Shown here in pieces: positions 9,328-18,742 of a stretch of 39,643 nucleotides of DNA. The notes below the pieces were generated by a model, which saw nothing but the letters and a program-made list of their open reading frames with translations, did not search any database and was not told the origin of the DNA. How positions within the stretch are numbered: the stretch's first letter is position 1; each line of letters starts with the position of its first letter. Origin of the DNA: Candidatus Fredericiella danica (GTDB taxonomy: Bacteria; Chloroflexota; Anaerolineae; Caldilineales; Caldilineaceae); contig JADJPH010000070.1 of NCBI GenBank assembly GCA_016713335.1, positions 1-39,643 of the forward strand, in the 5' to 3' direction. The translations under genes and the position numbers were made by a program.

Positions 9328-10419
9328 ATGACCAAGAATCCGACCGCGTTCAGTCCGACCACAACGCAGCAGAAATATCTCGTGCAGCAATTGGAGAAAG
9401 TATCCCGTTCGTTCGCGCTCCTAATCCCGTATATCGAATCGCCGCTGCGCCATTATCTGGGCGTCGCTTATCTCCTCTGTCGTGTCGCCGACAATATCGA
9501 AGACTGCACCCAGCCTTTGCTGTGGAAGCAGGCGCGGTTTGATGAGTTCGCACTGTTGCTGGATGAGCCGGCGCGTGCGGCCGGTCAACTGGCAGAATGG
9601 GAGCGCCAACCCTGGCCCGGTCTGACCGCCGATGAACGGCAGATGATGGGGATTGGTCTTGGTCTCCCGCTTTGGCAACTCTATGGCGCAATCCCGCGCT
9701 CTTCGCAGGGGATTATCCGGCGTTGGGTCGGTGCGATGGTCAAGGGGATGCGCGGGATCGGCGACCCGCAAACGCGGCCTGCGTTCGTCAGGCGCAAGGG
9801 CATCGAGGTGCTCGAATCCGAGCTAGACTACAATGAGTACTGCTATTATGTGGCGGGCACCGTCGGCCAGTTGGCTTCGGAACTTGTCGTCGAGCAGTAT
9901 CAGTTGGCGCCGGAAGTCGCCGCAAGGCTGCACGCACGCGCCGAGAGTTGTGGGCGCAGCCTCCAGAAGACGAACATTATCAAGGATTTTGTTGAGGATT
10001 TGAATCGCGGCGTCTGCTACCTGCCGGACACCTGGATGGGGCATGCGGCCTACGCACCCCTTGAACTGGGTGGCGCCGAGTTGCCATGGAAGGCAATGGT
10101 CCTGGGCGACGCGTTGAATGAGATGCGGGATTCGATGGCGTATGTGCTTGCGCTGCCGGTTCATGCGAAGGGCTATCGGCGTGCGTCGCTGATGTGTCTG
10201 TACCCGGCGTATCATACGATGTTATCGGCGGCGCGCCAGGCTGATCTGTTGTTCACGGCAGGGCACCGGATCAAGATCTCGCGCATGGCGATCGCCCAGT
10301 GTATCAGCGATTCGGACAAGACGCTCCTCGACAATGACGCAATTCAAACCTACTGTGCGAAGCTGGAGGGTGCGATCTTTGACTGTGTAGGTGCGCCGGT
10401 TGCGCTGCGCCCGGCGTAA
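9328..10419 (+). CDS. squalene/phytoene synthase family protein, squalene-synthase-like
   Basis: A 363-residue member of the trans-isoprenyl head-to-head synthases, which condense two C15 (squalene) or C20 (phytoene) diphosphates. The first aspartate-rich motif is CRVADNIED (near residue 55) within SRSFALLIPYIESPLRHYL. The second-region motif is LQKTNIIKDFVEDLNRG (near 217-233), followed by CYLPDTWM. The LQKTNIIKDF...ED form and the overall length resemble eukaryote-type squalene synthase (farnesyl-diphosphate farnesyltransferase) more than bacterial CrtB or HpnC/D. The product is inferred as squalene or a related C30 compound. The ATG at 9328 has a GGGAG site upstream; the frame is open to 9307. 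No hopanoid or carotenoid genes are adjacent, and array A lies just upstream. Confidence 0.82.
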   Translation: MTKNPTAFSPTTTQQKYLVQQLEKVSRSFALLIPYIESPLRHYLGVAYLLCRVADNIEDCTQPLLWKQARFDEFALLLDEPARAAGQLAEWERQPWPGLTADERQMMGIGLGLPLWQLYGAIPRSSQGIIRRWVGAMVKGMRGIGDPQTRPAFVRRKGIEVLESELDYNEYCYYVAGTVGQLASELVVEQYQLAPEVAARLHARAESCGRSLQKTNIIKDFVEDLNRGVCYLPDTWMGHAAYAPLELGGAELPWKAMVLGDALNEMRDSMAYVLALPVHAKGYRRASLMCLYPAYHTMLSAARQADLLFTAGHRIKISRMAIAQCISDSDKTLLDNDAIQTYCAKLEGAIFDCVGAPVALRPA

Positions 10420-10501
10420 ATTGGCCTCAAACAAACCCCCATGCCGGCCGCAGCCATGAGTTGCCCGATTACCAGAATAACCCGAACGTGGAGCATGGCA
10501 A

Positions 10502-11668
10502 ATGGATTACTCGAGTTATCAGCGCGTACTAGCCGCGTTGGAACATCAGGAGCCTGATCGCATCCCGATCGATCTCGGCGGGACTGCAGTCACCGGTATC
10601 AACATTCGAGCGTTGCGCAAGCTCAAGCACGTTCTGGGCATCCCCGGCGATACACGGGTTAAGGAGCAGATCACCCAGTTGGCCGTAACCGACGATGCGA
10701 CGTTTGCGCGGTTGGACCTCGATGTAAGGTGTGTTGGGCCGCAGCCACCGGCCAACCCTGGCCCGGCCAAGGACCACGGATTGGTCGGCACGCATTACCA
10801 GTTGACCGATGAGTGGGGGATGGGCTGGCAGATGCCTGCGGAAGGCGGGCACTACTATGATCTCTATCATAGCCCATTGGCGCGCGCAGAAACGGTGCAG
10901 GATGTCGAACGCTTTCCGTGGCCGGATCCCTACGACGCACAGCGTTACGTGGGGATGCGCGTGGCGGCGGATCACGTCGTCCACGGTGAGCAGAAGGCGT
11001 TCATCCTCGAGCGCATGAGTTCGGGTATGTGGGAACATGCGATGTGGATGCGGGGCTATGAGCAGTTCTTTGTGGACATGGCCACGAACCCCTCCATGGT
11101 GCATGCCATCATGAGCAAAATCCTTGAGATTAAGATGGCCTACTGGGGTACAGCGCTGGACCAGATGGGCGATTATCCAATCATTGTCTCTGAGGCAGAT
11201 GACCTGGGCGGTCAGCGTAGTCTGCTTGTTTCGCTAGGGATGTACAAGGAACTCATCTGGCCCTATCACAAGCGGCTTTTTGAGTTCATCAAGCGCCGGG
11301 CCAAGCGCAAGGCCTACATCTTTTTCCACAACGATGGCGCCATTTACCCCACCCTGCCACTACTCATCGAGGCAGGCGTCGACATCATCAACCCCTGGCA
11401 AGTAAACTGTGCCGGGATGGACGACACGGCGAAGTTCAAGCGCGAGTTTGGGCGAGATCTGACGGTTTGGGGCGGGAGTTGCGACACGCAACGCGTGTTG
11501 CCTTTTGGCACGCCGGACGAAGTGCGGAGCGAGACGCGGCGGCGCATCGAGGATTTGGCGCCTGGCGGAGGCTTCATCTTTGCGCCGATCCATGTCATTC
11601 AATCTGAGGTGCCTACCGAGAATATCGTGGCGTGGTGGGAAACCTGGCAGGAGTATGGCAAGTACTAA
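10502..11668 (+). CDS. uroporphyrinogen decarboxylase (UroD) family protein, non-heme role likely
   Basis: A 388-residue TIM-barrel protein of the UroD superfamily, complete in one frame. It starts RVLAALEHQEPDRIPIDLGG, a typical opening for the UroD-like methyltransferase group rather than HemE. Near the C-terminus it has FFHNDGAIYPTLPLLIEAG, then VDIINPWQVNCAGMD, and VWGGSCDTQ. In MtaA/MtbA-type corrinoid methyltransferases zinc is held by an H-x-C motif plus a later Cys. Here the first motif reads H-N-D, so classic zinc thiolate chemistry is doubtful. It lies 82 bp after the squalene-synthase-like gene and converges on the glycan operon, whose internal gene at 18743-19815 belongs to the same superfamily. 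A shared substrate is possible but unproven. Confidence 0.8.
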   Translation: MDYSSYQRVLAALEHQEPDRIPIDLGGTAVTGINIRALRKLKHVLGIPGDTRVKEQITQLAVTDDATFARLDLDVRCVGPQPPANPGPAKDHGLVGTHYQLTDEWGMGWQMPAEGGHYYDLYHSPLARAETVQDVERFPWPDPYDAQRYVGMRVAADHVVHGEQKAFILERMSSGMWEHAMWMRGYEQFFVDMATNPSMVHAIMSKILEIKMAYWGTALDQMGDYPIIVSEADDLGGQRSLLVSLGMYKELIWPYHKRLFEFIKRRAKRKAYIFFHNDGAIYPTLPLLIEAGVDIINPWQVNCAGMDDTAKFKREFGRDLTVWGGSCDTQRVLPFGTPDEVRSETRRRIEDLAPGGGFIFAPIHVIQSEVPTENIVAWWETWQEYGKY

Positions 11669-11670
11669 AC

Positions 11671-11690
11671 GCCGGCATGAATTGCCTGGC
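11671..11690. terminator. possible shared hairpin between convergent genes
   Basis: The 24-bp gap between the UroD stop (11668) and the GH95 stop (11693) contains GCCGGCA, a TGAAT loop, and TGCCTGGC. This forms a stem with one bulged base. No T-run follows on either strand, so bidirectional termination is only a suggestion. Confidence 0.3.
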
Positions 11691-11692
11691 CG

Positions 11693-14093
11693 TCAGCGCA
11701 TCAATACAATCGTGTATTCGGCTTCCACGTCCGTTTCAAATTCAAAGATCCGCGGGGCAACTTCCGCAATGTGCACGGGACGGCCCTCTCGGAGCACGTT
11801 CACATCGGCAGCCGCTGTCACCTGGCACGGTCGCCCCAGGTTTGACCGGATGCGCGCCTCCTCCAGTTGACCTTCCCACCAGGTGATGTCCACTTCGAAG
11901 CCGCCTCGGGCGCGCAGACCGCGTACCTCCCCATTTGGCCACGCCGCGGGCAGGGCCGGCCAGAGGCCGATCGCGCCTTCGTGACTCTGGAGCAGCATTT
12001 CTGCAATCCCGGCGGTGGCGCCGAAGTTACCGTCGATCTGGAAGGGTGGATGTGCATCGAACAGATTGGTGTAGAGACCACCGTTCGTAAAGTCGAAGTT
12101 GTTGTAGTCGGCCATGTCATCCGCATGGCACAGGTTGAAAAGCGCAGCAAGGATTTTGAGTGCCCGGTCGCCATCGCGCAGCCGTGCCCAGGCGTTCACC
12201 TTCCAGGCCATTGACCAGCCCGTGCTTTGGTCCCCACGTAGTTCCAATGAACGCCGGCACGCCTCAAACAAAGCCGGCGTGGTGGTTCTGGTGATCAAGC
12301 TAAAAGGGTGAAGCCCCATGAGATGGGAAATATGCCGGTGATGCGGATCAACCGCTTCCCAATCTTGCGACCACTCCTGGATGTCGCCTTTGGCCCCCGA
12401 TTTGAAAGGGATAGAGTCGTGCTCGCGCACTGCTTAATCGCTGGGCGAAGGGTGCGTCCACGTCGAGCGCTGCCGCCGCTGCAATGCAATTCTCAAAGTG
12501 CTGGCCGATGATCGCCATGTCAAACGCCGTGGCCATGCTAACTTCGCCCTGCACCCCATCCTGGGTGACGAAGACGTTTTCGGCGGAGGTCGACGGGCCG
12601 GTGACGAGGTGACCATTGCCGTCATCAATGAGCCAATCCAGACAGAATTCCGCGGCGCCCTTCATGATCGGGTAAGCGACACGGGCAAGAAAGTCGCGAT
12701 CGCCTCCGAAACTGTAATGTTCCCAGAGATGGGTGCAGAGCCAGGCGCCTGAGAGGGGAAAGCTCGCCCAACAGGGGCTACCCCAACCGTAGTTGCCCGC
12801 GGGGGCAGCGTGACGCCAGATGTCACTATTATGGTGCGAACACCAGCCACGGGCGCCGTAATTGGTCTCCGCGATCTTTTTCCCGTTGACGCTCAGTCCC
12901 TGCAGAAAATCAAAGAGCGCGGTGGCGCAATCGGCGAGATTGGTTGTCTCGGCGGGCCAGTAATTCATCTGGGTGTTGATGTTGATGGTGTAATTGCTGC
13001 TCCACGCCGGTTGGATATCCTGGTTCCAGATCCCCTGCAGGGTGGCGGGCTGGGTGTGCGGCCGCGAGCTAGCGATCAGCAAGTACCGTCCATACTGGAA
13101 AAGTAGTTCGGCCAGGGCTGGTTCAGGCGCCTGGGCATACGCGGCGATGCGCTCGACTGTGGGCAGTTGTCGCGGCTCTTCGTTGCCGAGGCGCAACGTC
13201 ACCCGCCTAAAGCGCGGCTGGTACTCGGCGAGGTGTTCAGCAAGCAATTCCTCGTAGGCGCGGGGCAATGCTGCTTCCAGGATGCGGGCAGTGATCGCCA
13301 GCGGATCCTTGCCCTGCGCAACCGGGGAGCGGTCAAAGCCGTTGAAGCTCGTTGCCGCGCACAGCAGCAAGATGATCTCGCTGGCGCCCGTGACATGAAA
13401 GGTGTTGCCGTGGACGTGCAGGCTGCCGCCGATGATCTTCACCCCGACGCGCGCGGCAAAGGTCATCCCTGCGGGTCCATAGACAATGGGATGCTCGCTC
13501 CGGATGTAGTGTGGATCGGCTTGTTCGGGCGCATTTCCGCTCAGGAGGAGCATCTGCCCCTGTAATTGCACCCACGAGGGCAAGATACTCTCCAGGCGGA
13601 TGCGCATGTTCAAGCCATCAACCTGGTCGCTTATGAGGCGCAAGACCAGCACATTTGCCGGAGAGGAGATGAAGCATTCGCGGCGATAGTGATGTACACC
13701 TACACCATAGGTGACGTGATGCACTGCCGTATCAAGGTCGAGCCAGCGTCGATAACCGGTGGTATTACCGTCGTCCTGGTCGGACTCAAGGAATAGGTCG
13801 CCGCATGGCAGGAAACTTTGTGTGAATGGGCCTTGCATCTGCCGCGCGATCTTGTCCGCCAGGGTGTAGTCGCCGGCAAAGAGGGCATCACGGACGGGGG
13901 GCAGATGGCGTATGGCGTCGGGATTGGTATGGTCGCGTGGAAAGCCCGACCAGAGCGTTTCCTCATTGAATTGGATGCGTTCGCGCGGCGCCCCGCCGAA
14001 GACCATGGCGCCCAAACGGCCGTTGCCGAGGGGCAGTGCTTCGCACCAATTGCGCGCGGGTTCGGCATACCAGAGCACGTCGCGATCATGCAT
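11693..14093 (-). CDS. glycoside hydrolase family 95 (alpha-L-fucosidase type), one frameshift
   Basis: A protein of about 800 residues with the GH95 layout. The N-terminal beta domain begins LWYAEPARNWCEALPLGNG and FNEETLWSG. The (alpha/alpha)6 barrel has QGIWNQDIQPAWSSNYTINI, NTQMNYWPAE, LSGAWLCTHLWEHY and DGNFGATAGIAEMLLQSH. In characterised GH95 enzymes two asparagines, a glutamate and an aspartate act in catalysis; I take these to be the N's of YTININTQ, the E of LWEHY and the D of DGNFG. The family acts mostly on alpha-1,2-fucosyl linkages, some members on alpha-L-galactosyl. No signal peptide is seen, so it probably acts in the cytoplasm after import. The frame breaks once at about 12415-12430. 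The ATG at 14093 overlaps the oxidoreductase stop by 8 bp, which suggests coupled translation. Confidence 0.88.
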
Positions 14094-15180
14094 CTTGGTT
14101 ACGCCCTTCGAGGTGGGCCAAGTTGTAGCGGTCGAGTACATCCACCACTTTGACCGGCGAGCCGGTCATTGCGGCTTGATCCATGGCCTGCATCAACGCC
14201 ACGGTAACGATCCCTTCTGTGACGTCGGGCTTTGGGGTGACACCCGTTGCGAGGCAGTTGGCAAAGTACTCGATGTAATTCTGGTACTCGCCTGCATGAT
14301 GGTCGTTGCCTTCAAAGCGAAAGAAATAGCCACGCTGTGCCTCAAACGACTCGATGGTCGCCTGTGCGCCGACTTTCCACGCGTACCGCAATTCATGGTA
14401 ATCGGCCTGGCTCGCGCCAAGTGTACCGCGCAGCACGCAAGTCATTGGGCTGTCACGCTCCACCGGGACGGTCGGGCACGAGTAGGTCCCGCTGATGCGG
14501 GCGATCTTGCTGGAGGACGCCTTGAGCACAAAATGATAAGTGTCCGGATTGACCAACCCGCCGGCGCGACCGTTGTCGCTCAAGTAAGCGTAGCCCATGA
14601 CCTCGCTCACATCGGGCATGTACCAGCGTACAAGGTCGGTGGGATGGCTGATGCCGCCATAGAGCCACTTGAAGGACGGCTGCTTCGCCCAGGGCTTGTC
14701 GAGGAACCAGCGATTGTCGGCGTTGTAGCTCGCCTCGATGGTGACGAGATCGCCCAGGGCGCCCGTCTCAAAGTGCTGCCGCTGGCGCATGAAGGGCGCA
14801 AAGAAGCGCGTGCTCTGGCCGACCATGACCTGTTTGCCGCTGCGCGCCTGTGCTGCAATGATCTCTTGCGCGCGGTCGAGGTTGTCGAGCAGCGGTTTGG
14901 TGCAAATGACGTGCTTACCAGCATGGAGGGCGCGCAGAATGTGGCCGGCGTGAAGATGGTCTGGGGTGTAGATGCCAATGACGTCGACCGCAGGGTCGGC
15001 CAACAGGACATCGTAGTCAGTTGTGTAGCGCTCCAGACCGAATTCGGTGCAACGCTCTCGGCAGAGCTGCTCGTTCAGGTCACACAGGCAAATCACTTGC
15101 CAGAGGGCGCTGTTGACGCCCGCCGACACGATGCTACGGCCTTCTCCAAGACCCAGCACACCCAATCCCAGAGGTTTCAT
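14086..15180 (-). CDS. Gfo/Idh/MocA family NAD(P)-dependent oxidoreductase
   Basis: A 364-residue oxidoreductase. The N-terminal Rossmann fold has a slightly unusual glycine motif, GVLGLGEGRS (near residues 7-16), followed by VICLCDLNEQLC. The family EKP motif appears as HVICTKPL, with the glutamate replaced by threonine but the catalytic lysine kept. GGISHPTDLVRWY carries a histidine-aspartate pair in the position of the family's active-site motif. Such enzymes oxidise or epimerise sugars, inositols or sugar acids, and the substrate here is presumably released by the neighbouring hydrolases. The ATG at 15180 follows AAGGA and overlaps the LacI stop by 4 bp (ATGA). The gene overlaps GH95 downstream by 8 bp. 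Its position deep in the operon supports a role in catabolism of the imported glycan. Confidence 0.87.
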   Translation of the reverse strand: MKPLGLGVLGLGEGRSIVSAGVNSALWQVICLCDLNEQLCRERCTEFGLERYTTDYDVLLADPAVDVIGIYTPDHLHAGHILRALHAGKHVICTKPLLDNLDRAQEIIAAQARSGKQVMVGQSTRFFAPFMRQRQHFETGALGDLVTIEASYNADNRWFLDKPWAKQPSFKWLYGGISHPTDLVRWYMPDVSEVMGYAYLSDNGRAGGLVNPDTYHFVLKASSSKIARISGTYSCPTVPVERDSPMTCVLRGTLGASQADYHELRYAWKVGAQATIESFEAQRGYFFRFEGNDHHAGEYQNYIEYFANCLATGVTPKPDVTEGIVTVALMQAMDQAAMTGSPVKVVDVLDRYNLAHLEGRNQDA

Positions 15181-16211
15181 TGGGGAATCCTTGATGCCGT
15201 CATGTTGCGCACGGGTGCGGTGCTGCCCCGTATACACAACTCTGCCGGGAGCAGGATCTGTTCCGGTTCGCGCTCATTTCCTTCCAATTGATCAATTAAT
15301 AGCCGCACCGCTTCTGCACCCATACTACTCGCTGGAAGGCGAATGGATGTCAGCGGGGGCGTGAGCAGTTCGGCGATGACATCATCGATCAAGCCAACGA
15401 TCGAGATGTCGTCGGGTACGCACAGGCCGCGCACTTTGAGCGCCTTCAAGATTTCCGGCACACTCATGTATTGTGTCGTCACGATGGCCGTTAATTGGGG
15501 GTGTGTCGCCAGGAAGCGCGCAAGAATGTCCTGCACATGACCTAGCTTGAAGTCGAGCGGCTGCCAGCAGGGCTCGAGGCCGAATTGGGCGCAGGTCTGT
15601 TCATAGGCGTGGAGCGCCCAGGTGGCGTAACCGTACTGCTGGTGCTTTGCGGTCGGTTCGATCGTGACGAAGCCGATCTTGCGATGACCCAGTTCAACCA
15701 GATGGCGAAATGCCGCCGACACGCCGCCGGCAATGTCGACGTCGACGTAGCTCAGCCCCGCGTTGTCGGCGCATCGTCCAATCATGACAAAGGGGTAGCC
15801 CTGCTGGCGCAACAGGTTGACGCGCCAATCCGCAGTCACCGTCTCCATCAGGATCATGCCGTCGGCCTGACCGCTCCGATAGATCGCCAACAGGTCAGAC
15901 TCATCGAGCGAACTGACAACAAGATTGAGCGAATACCCAGCTCGCTCGCACTGAAGGGCTGCAGCGGTGATGATGTCCGTCGACGGCGGGTTGAAGTCCT
16001 GTGGAAAATGCAGGGCAATGACGCGGCTGCGTCCTGAGCGTAACTGCTGCCAGGGCGCCTGGGGAGCGAAGCGCAGGTCTTCGATCACCTGCAGGACACG
16101 CTGACGCGTCGCTTCGGCCACATCGGGCTTATTGTTCAGGATGCGGGAGACAGTGGAAACGGATACACCCGCTGCCGATGCGATATCGACAATCGTTGTT
16201 TTCTTGACCAC
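15177..16211 (-). CDS. LacI-family transcriptional regulator
   Basis: A 344-residue complete LacI-type repressor. The helix-turn-helix is TIVDIASAAGVSVSTVSRILNN followed by NKPDVAEATRQRVLQVIEDL (residues 6-50), including the hinge helix region. The periplasmic-binding-like effector domain follows, with the usual LVELGHRKIGFVT (near residue 170) and DDISIVGLIDD plus LTSIRLP near the end. The start is a GTG at 16211, 4 bp after the GH31 stop, and the gene overlaps the oxidoreductase by 4 bp. It is therefore embedded in the operon it probably controls. Three tandem copies of TTACCGGTAA-like sequence lie at the operon promoter (23017-23051). A central CpG palindrome of this kind is typical of LacI-family operators, so autoregulation is the simplest model. 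The inducer is likely a sugar released from the imported oligosaccharide. Confidence 0.9.
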   Translation of the reverse strand: MVKKTTIVDIASAAGVSVSTVSRILNNKPDVAEATRQRVLQVIEDLRFAPQAPWQQLRSGRSRVIALHFPQDFNPPSTDIITAAALQCERAGYSLNLVVSSLDESDLLAIYRSGQADGMILMETVTADWRVNLLRQQGYPFVMIGRCADNAGLSYVDVDIAGGVSAAFRHLVELGHRKIGFVTIEPTAKHQQYGYATWALHAYEQTCAQFGLEPCWQPLDFKLGHVQDILARFLATHPQLTAIVTTQYMSVPEILKALKVRGLCVPDDISIVGLIDDVIAELLTPPLTSIRLPASSMGAEAVRLLIDQLEGNEREPEQILLPAELCIRGSTAPVRNMTASRIPQ

Positions 16212-16215
16212 AGGT

Positions 16216-18627
16216 TTAATTCTCGATCACAACTTGTTTGCCTGAATAGACTACCGGGCGCCGCAGGGTGGAGTCACCATGGAATACGAGTTGGAAGGTG
16301 CGTTCCATCTGCATCTCAGGGTATGCGCCCGTTCGGTCACTGATTATAAGACAACGGTGCGCCTCGTCCCAACGGAATGCGACCGTGGTAAACGCACCGC
16401 GTTCGTAGTCATAGCTGTCGCCGGCATCCTCGTACAGTAAAAACGCACCGTCAGCACCAGGGTAGACATGGATTTCCAGCGGCGCGCCGGGGGTCTCATC
16501 CACATACTGCATCGGCTGCGCCATGGGCACTACGGCGCCTGCACGCACATAGAGTGGGATGCGGTCAAGTGGCGCCGCGGCGGCGATGGTCTGGCCCCCA
16601 GTGTAGCATTCATCCGTCCAGAAGTCGTACCAGCTCGCACCTGCCGGCAGGTAGACCGCACGTTCCCTGGCGACGTTGACTAGCGGCGTGGAATTTGCGC
16701 CATAGTACATCGGTTGGGTGACGGGGTTGACCAGGAGCGCCGGACCTAGCATGAACTGATCACGGATATCATGTGTATTGGTATCTGCTTTGAAGTCAAA
16801 GGCCAGCAGACGAAGCATCGTATAGGCGGTCTGTGTGGTCCAGCCGGCTAAGGAGTAGACATAAGGCAGCAGGCGATAGCGCAGGTTGAGGAAGGTCACA
16901 AGTGCGTCATAGATAGGTTCGCCTGATGCACCGAAGCGCCAGATCTCGCGCGGTGTGTCGGTGCCATGCGCACGAAACATTGGCAGGAACGTGCCATATT
17001 GGAACCACCGGAGGAATAGCTCCCGATACCCCAGGTCATCGACGCCCTGGTCGTAGTCGCCGTCCCAGAACCAGTACTCCGGCTTGTCGACGACAAAGAA
17101 CGCGCCAATATCCGTGGTCCAATAGGGTGAGCCAGTCACACAGAAATTGAGACCCTCGGCAATCTGCCGGCGCAATGTCTCCCAGTTTGCGGCGACGTCG
17201 CCTGACCAGGTGACGGTTGCATAGCGCTGCTGGCCCAAATATGCGGAACGCGTGAGGTTCAACACCCGCTTCCGGTCGGTGACCGCACGTTGCCCGCGAT
17301 AGATACCTTCCGAATGGAGCAATGAATAGGCGTTGATGGTTTCGGGGTCCAGATAGCGTTTTGCTTCGTCCGTGTTGATGCGCAGCCGCACCTCGGGTTC
17401 AGGCTTGACGGCGCCGTGCCAGTCGGCTTCAAACGGCTCGGTGCAATCGCACCACCAGGCGTCGATCCCATGGGAAAACAGACCCGCATTGGTCTGCTGC
17501 CAGTATAGTTCACGCCCCAGCGGGTTGAACGCGTCGTAGGTGGCCTGGTTGCCGAGGAGGCAGCCATGATCCCGCAGTTCCGTCCAGTTTTCGCCCCCAG
17601 CGCGCATTGTGGGCCAGATGGAGATCATCAGGTGCGCATGCAGGGCATGGAGGTCGGCCATCATCCGGTCTGGGTCGGGGAAGCGCACCGGATCAAGGGT
17701 CTTCTGCCCCCAGAGCTCGCCGGTCCACGACTTCCAGTCCAGCACGATGCAGTCCAGCGGGAGCTTGGCGTCCGATACTCCCTGCACGACCTGGATGAGT
17801 TCGGCCTGGGAAGTGTAGCGCTCTTTGGACTGGACGTAGCCGAACGCCCATTTGGGCAGCATCGGCGCTGCGCCGGTCAGTTGGCGCAACTGGTGCACAA
17901 TTGGATCAAACTCCGGACCATAGACGAAATAGAAATCCATTTCATCATCGACGTCGGTCCATAGGTAGGAGCCAAAGGCGTCATCATGAAAGGTCATCAG
18001 CGAGTAACTATCCAAAAGGATGCCGTAGCCGCGCGTAGAAATCAACACGGGTACGACGGCCTTCATATTCTGCTGGTAAAGGTACTGGTGCTGCCCGCGC
18101 AGGTTGAGCATGCCCTCCTCGTGCGAGCCGAGTCCGTAGAGTGCCTCGCCTGGCTCCCACTCAAACTCGAGTTTCGTTTGGAACGCCTTGCGGTCGACGA
18201 CCTGGCGTACATTCTGTGCGCGCACGCGCACGCCATCCGGGTTGTCATCCGCTTCGGCGAGCGCGGCGTCGTCAAAGACAGAGACCAGTACGTCAATTGG
18301 GTCAAGTGTTTTGCCGCCGCAGTCAGGCTCTTTTGTGAGGAGTGTACCCTCGTGATTCAAATACTTGAACGCGCCGGTCTGCTTGTCGATGGCGATTGTC
18401 ACCATTGAAGTCGAAAAGCGTACCGTGTTCCCCTCCTCGGTGACGGACCACGGGGTCTTGTGGTTGGGGGTGGCAATGACCATGAGGCTTGGCTGCTGGG
18501 AAAACTCGGGGTTGAGGGTATAGCGCACCCGGATCGCGGAGGGCGAATACGCAGTCAGCGCCAGACGGCCGTGCGTGGTCTGCAGATAGAGACCATCCGA
18601 TTGATTGGTATAGGACAGAATAGACAT
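16216..18627 (-). CDS. glycoside hydrolase family 31, alpha-xylosidase-like
   Basis: An 803-residue GH31 enzyme in one open frame. An N-terminal beta-sandwich contains ALYGLGSHEEGMLNLRG. The (beta/alpha)8 barrel follows with MLPKWAFGYVQSKERY and PLDCIVLDWKSW. The nucleophile motif is DAWWCDCTEPF (D of CDCTE) and the acid/base is expected in TVTWSGDVAANWE. YWTTDIGAFF, FRAHGTD and REIW also match the family. The pattern WW.D.TEP and the long N-terminal region suit alpha-xylosidases of the YicI type better than alpha-glucosidases, but specificity cannot be fixed from sequence alone. No signal peptide is visible. The ATG at 18627 has a GAAGAAGG site. The open frame extends to 18861 without similarity. 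It is 116 bp behind the UroD-like gene and 4 bp before lacI. Confidence 0.9.
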   Translation of the reverse strand: MSILSYTNQSDGLYLQTTHGRLALTAYSPSAIRVRYTLNPEFSQQPSLMVIATPNHKTPWSVTEEGNTVRFSTSMVTIAIDKQTGAFKYLNHEGTLLTKEPDCGGKTLDPIDVLVSVFDDAALAEADDNPDGVRVRAQNVRQVVDRKAFQTKLEFEWEPGEALYGLGSHEEGMLNLRGQHQYLYQQNMKAVVPVLISTRGYGILLDSYSLMTFHDDAFGSYLWTDVDDEMDFYFVYGPEFDPIVHQLRQLTGAAPMLPKWAFGYVQSKERYTSQAELIQVVQGVSDAKLPLDCIVLDWKSWTGELWGQKTLDPVRFPDPDRMMADLHALHAHLMISIWPTMRAGGENWTELRDHGCLLGNQATYDAFNPLGRELYWQQTNAGLFSHGIDAWWCDCTEPFEADWHGAVKPEPEVRLRINTDEAKRYLDPETINAYSLLHSEGIYRGQRAVTDRKRVLNLTRSAYLGQQRYATVTWSGDVAANWETLRRQIAEGLNFCVTGSPYWTTDIGAFFVVDKPEYWFWDGDYDQGVDDLGYRELFLRWFQYGTFLPMFRAHGTDTPREIWRFGASGEPIYDALVTFLNLRYRLLPYVYSLAGWTTQTAYTMLRLLAFDFKADTNTHDIRDQFMLGPALLVNPVTQPMYYGANSTPLVNVARERAVYLPAGASWYDFWTDECYTGGQTIAAAAPLDRIPLYVRAGAVVPMAQPMQYVDETPGAPLEIHVYPGADGAFLLYEDAGDSYDYERGAFTTVAFRWDEAHRCLIISDRTGAYPEMQMERTFQLVFHGDSTLRRPVVYSGKQVVIEN

Positions 18628-18742
18628 CGTGCCTTCTTCGATCTGGTCGTCTAGCGTGAATTGATGATCAGAGATACAGAGACCCCCGCCAAGCCGCAAA
18701 GTAGGAGAAGGGTGCCCTGCCGGACGTTGATGGACACCGCGC

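Noticed and set aside
13912..15291. 459-codon plus-strand frame
   Set aside because: It is antisense to the GH95 and Gfo/Idh genes, which have full-length family similarity on the minus strand. GC-rich third positions keep the opposite frame open.
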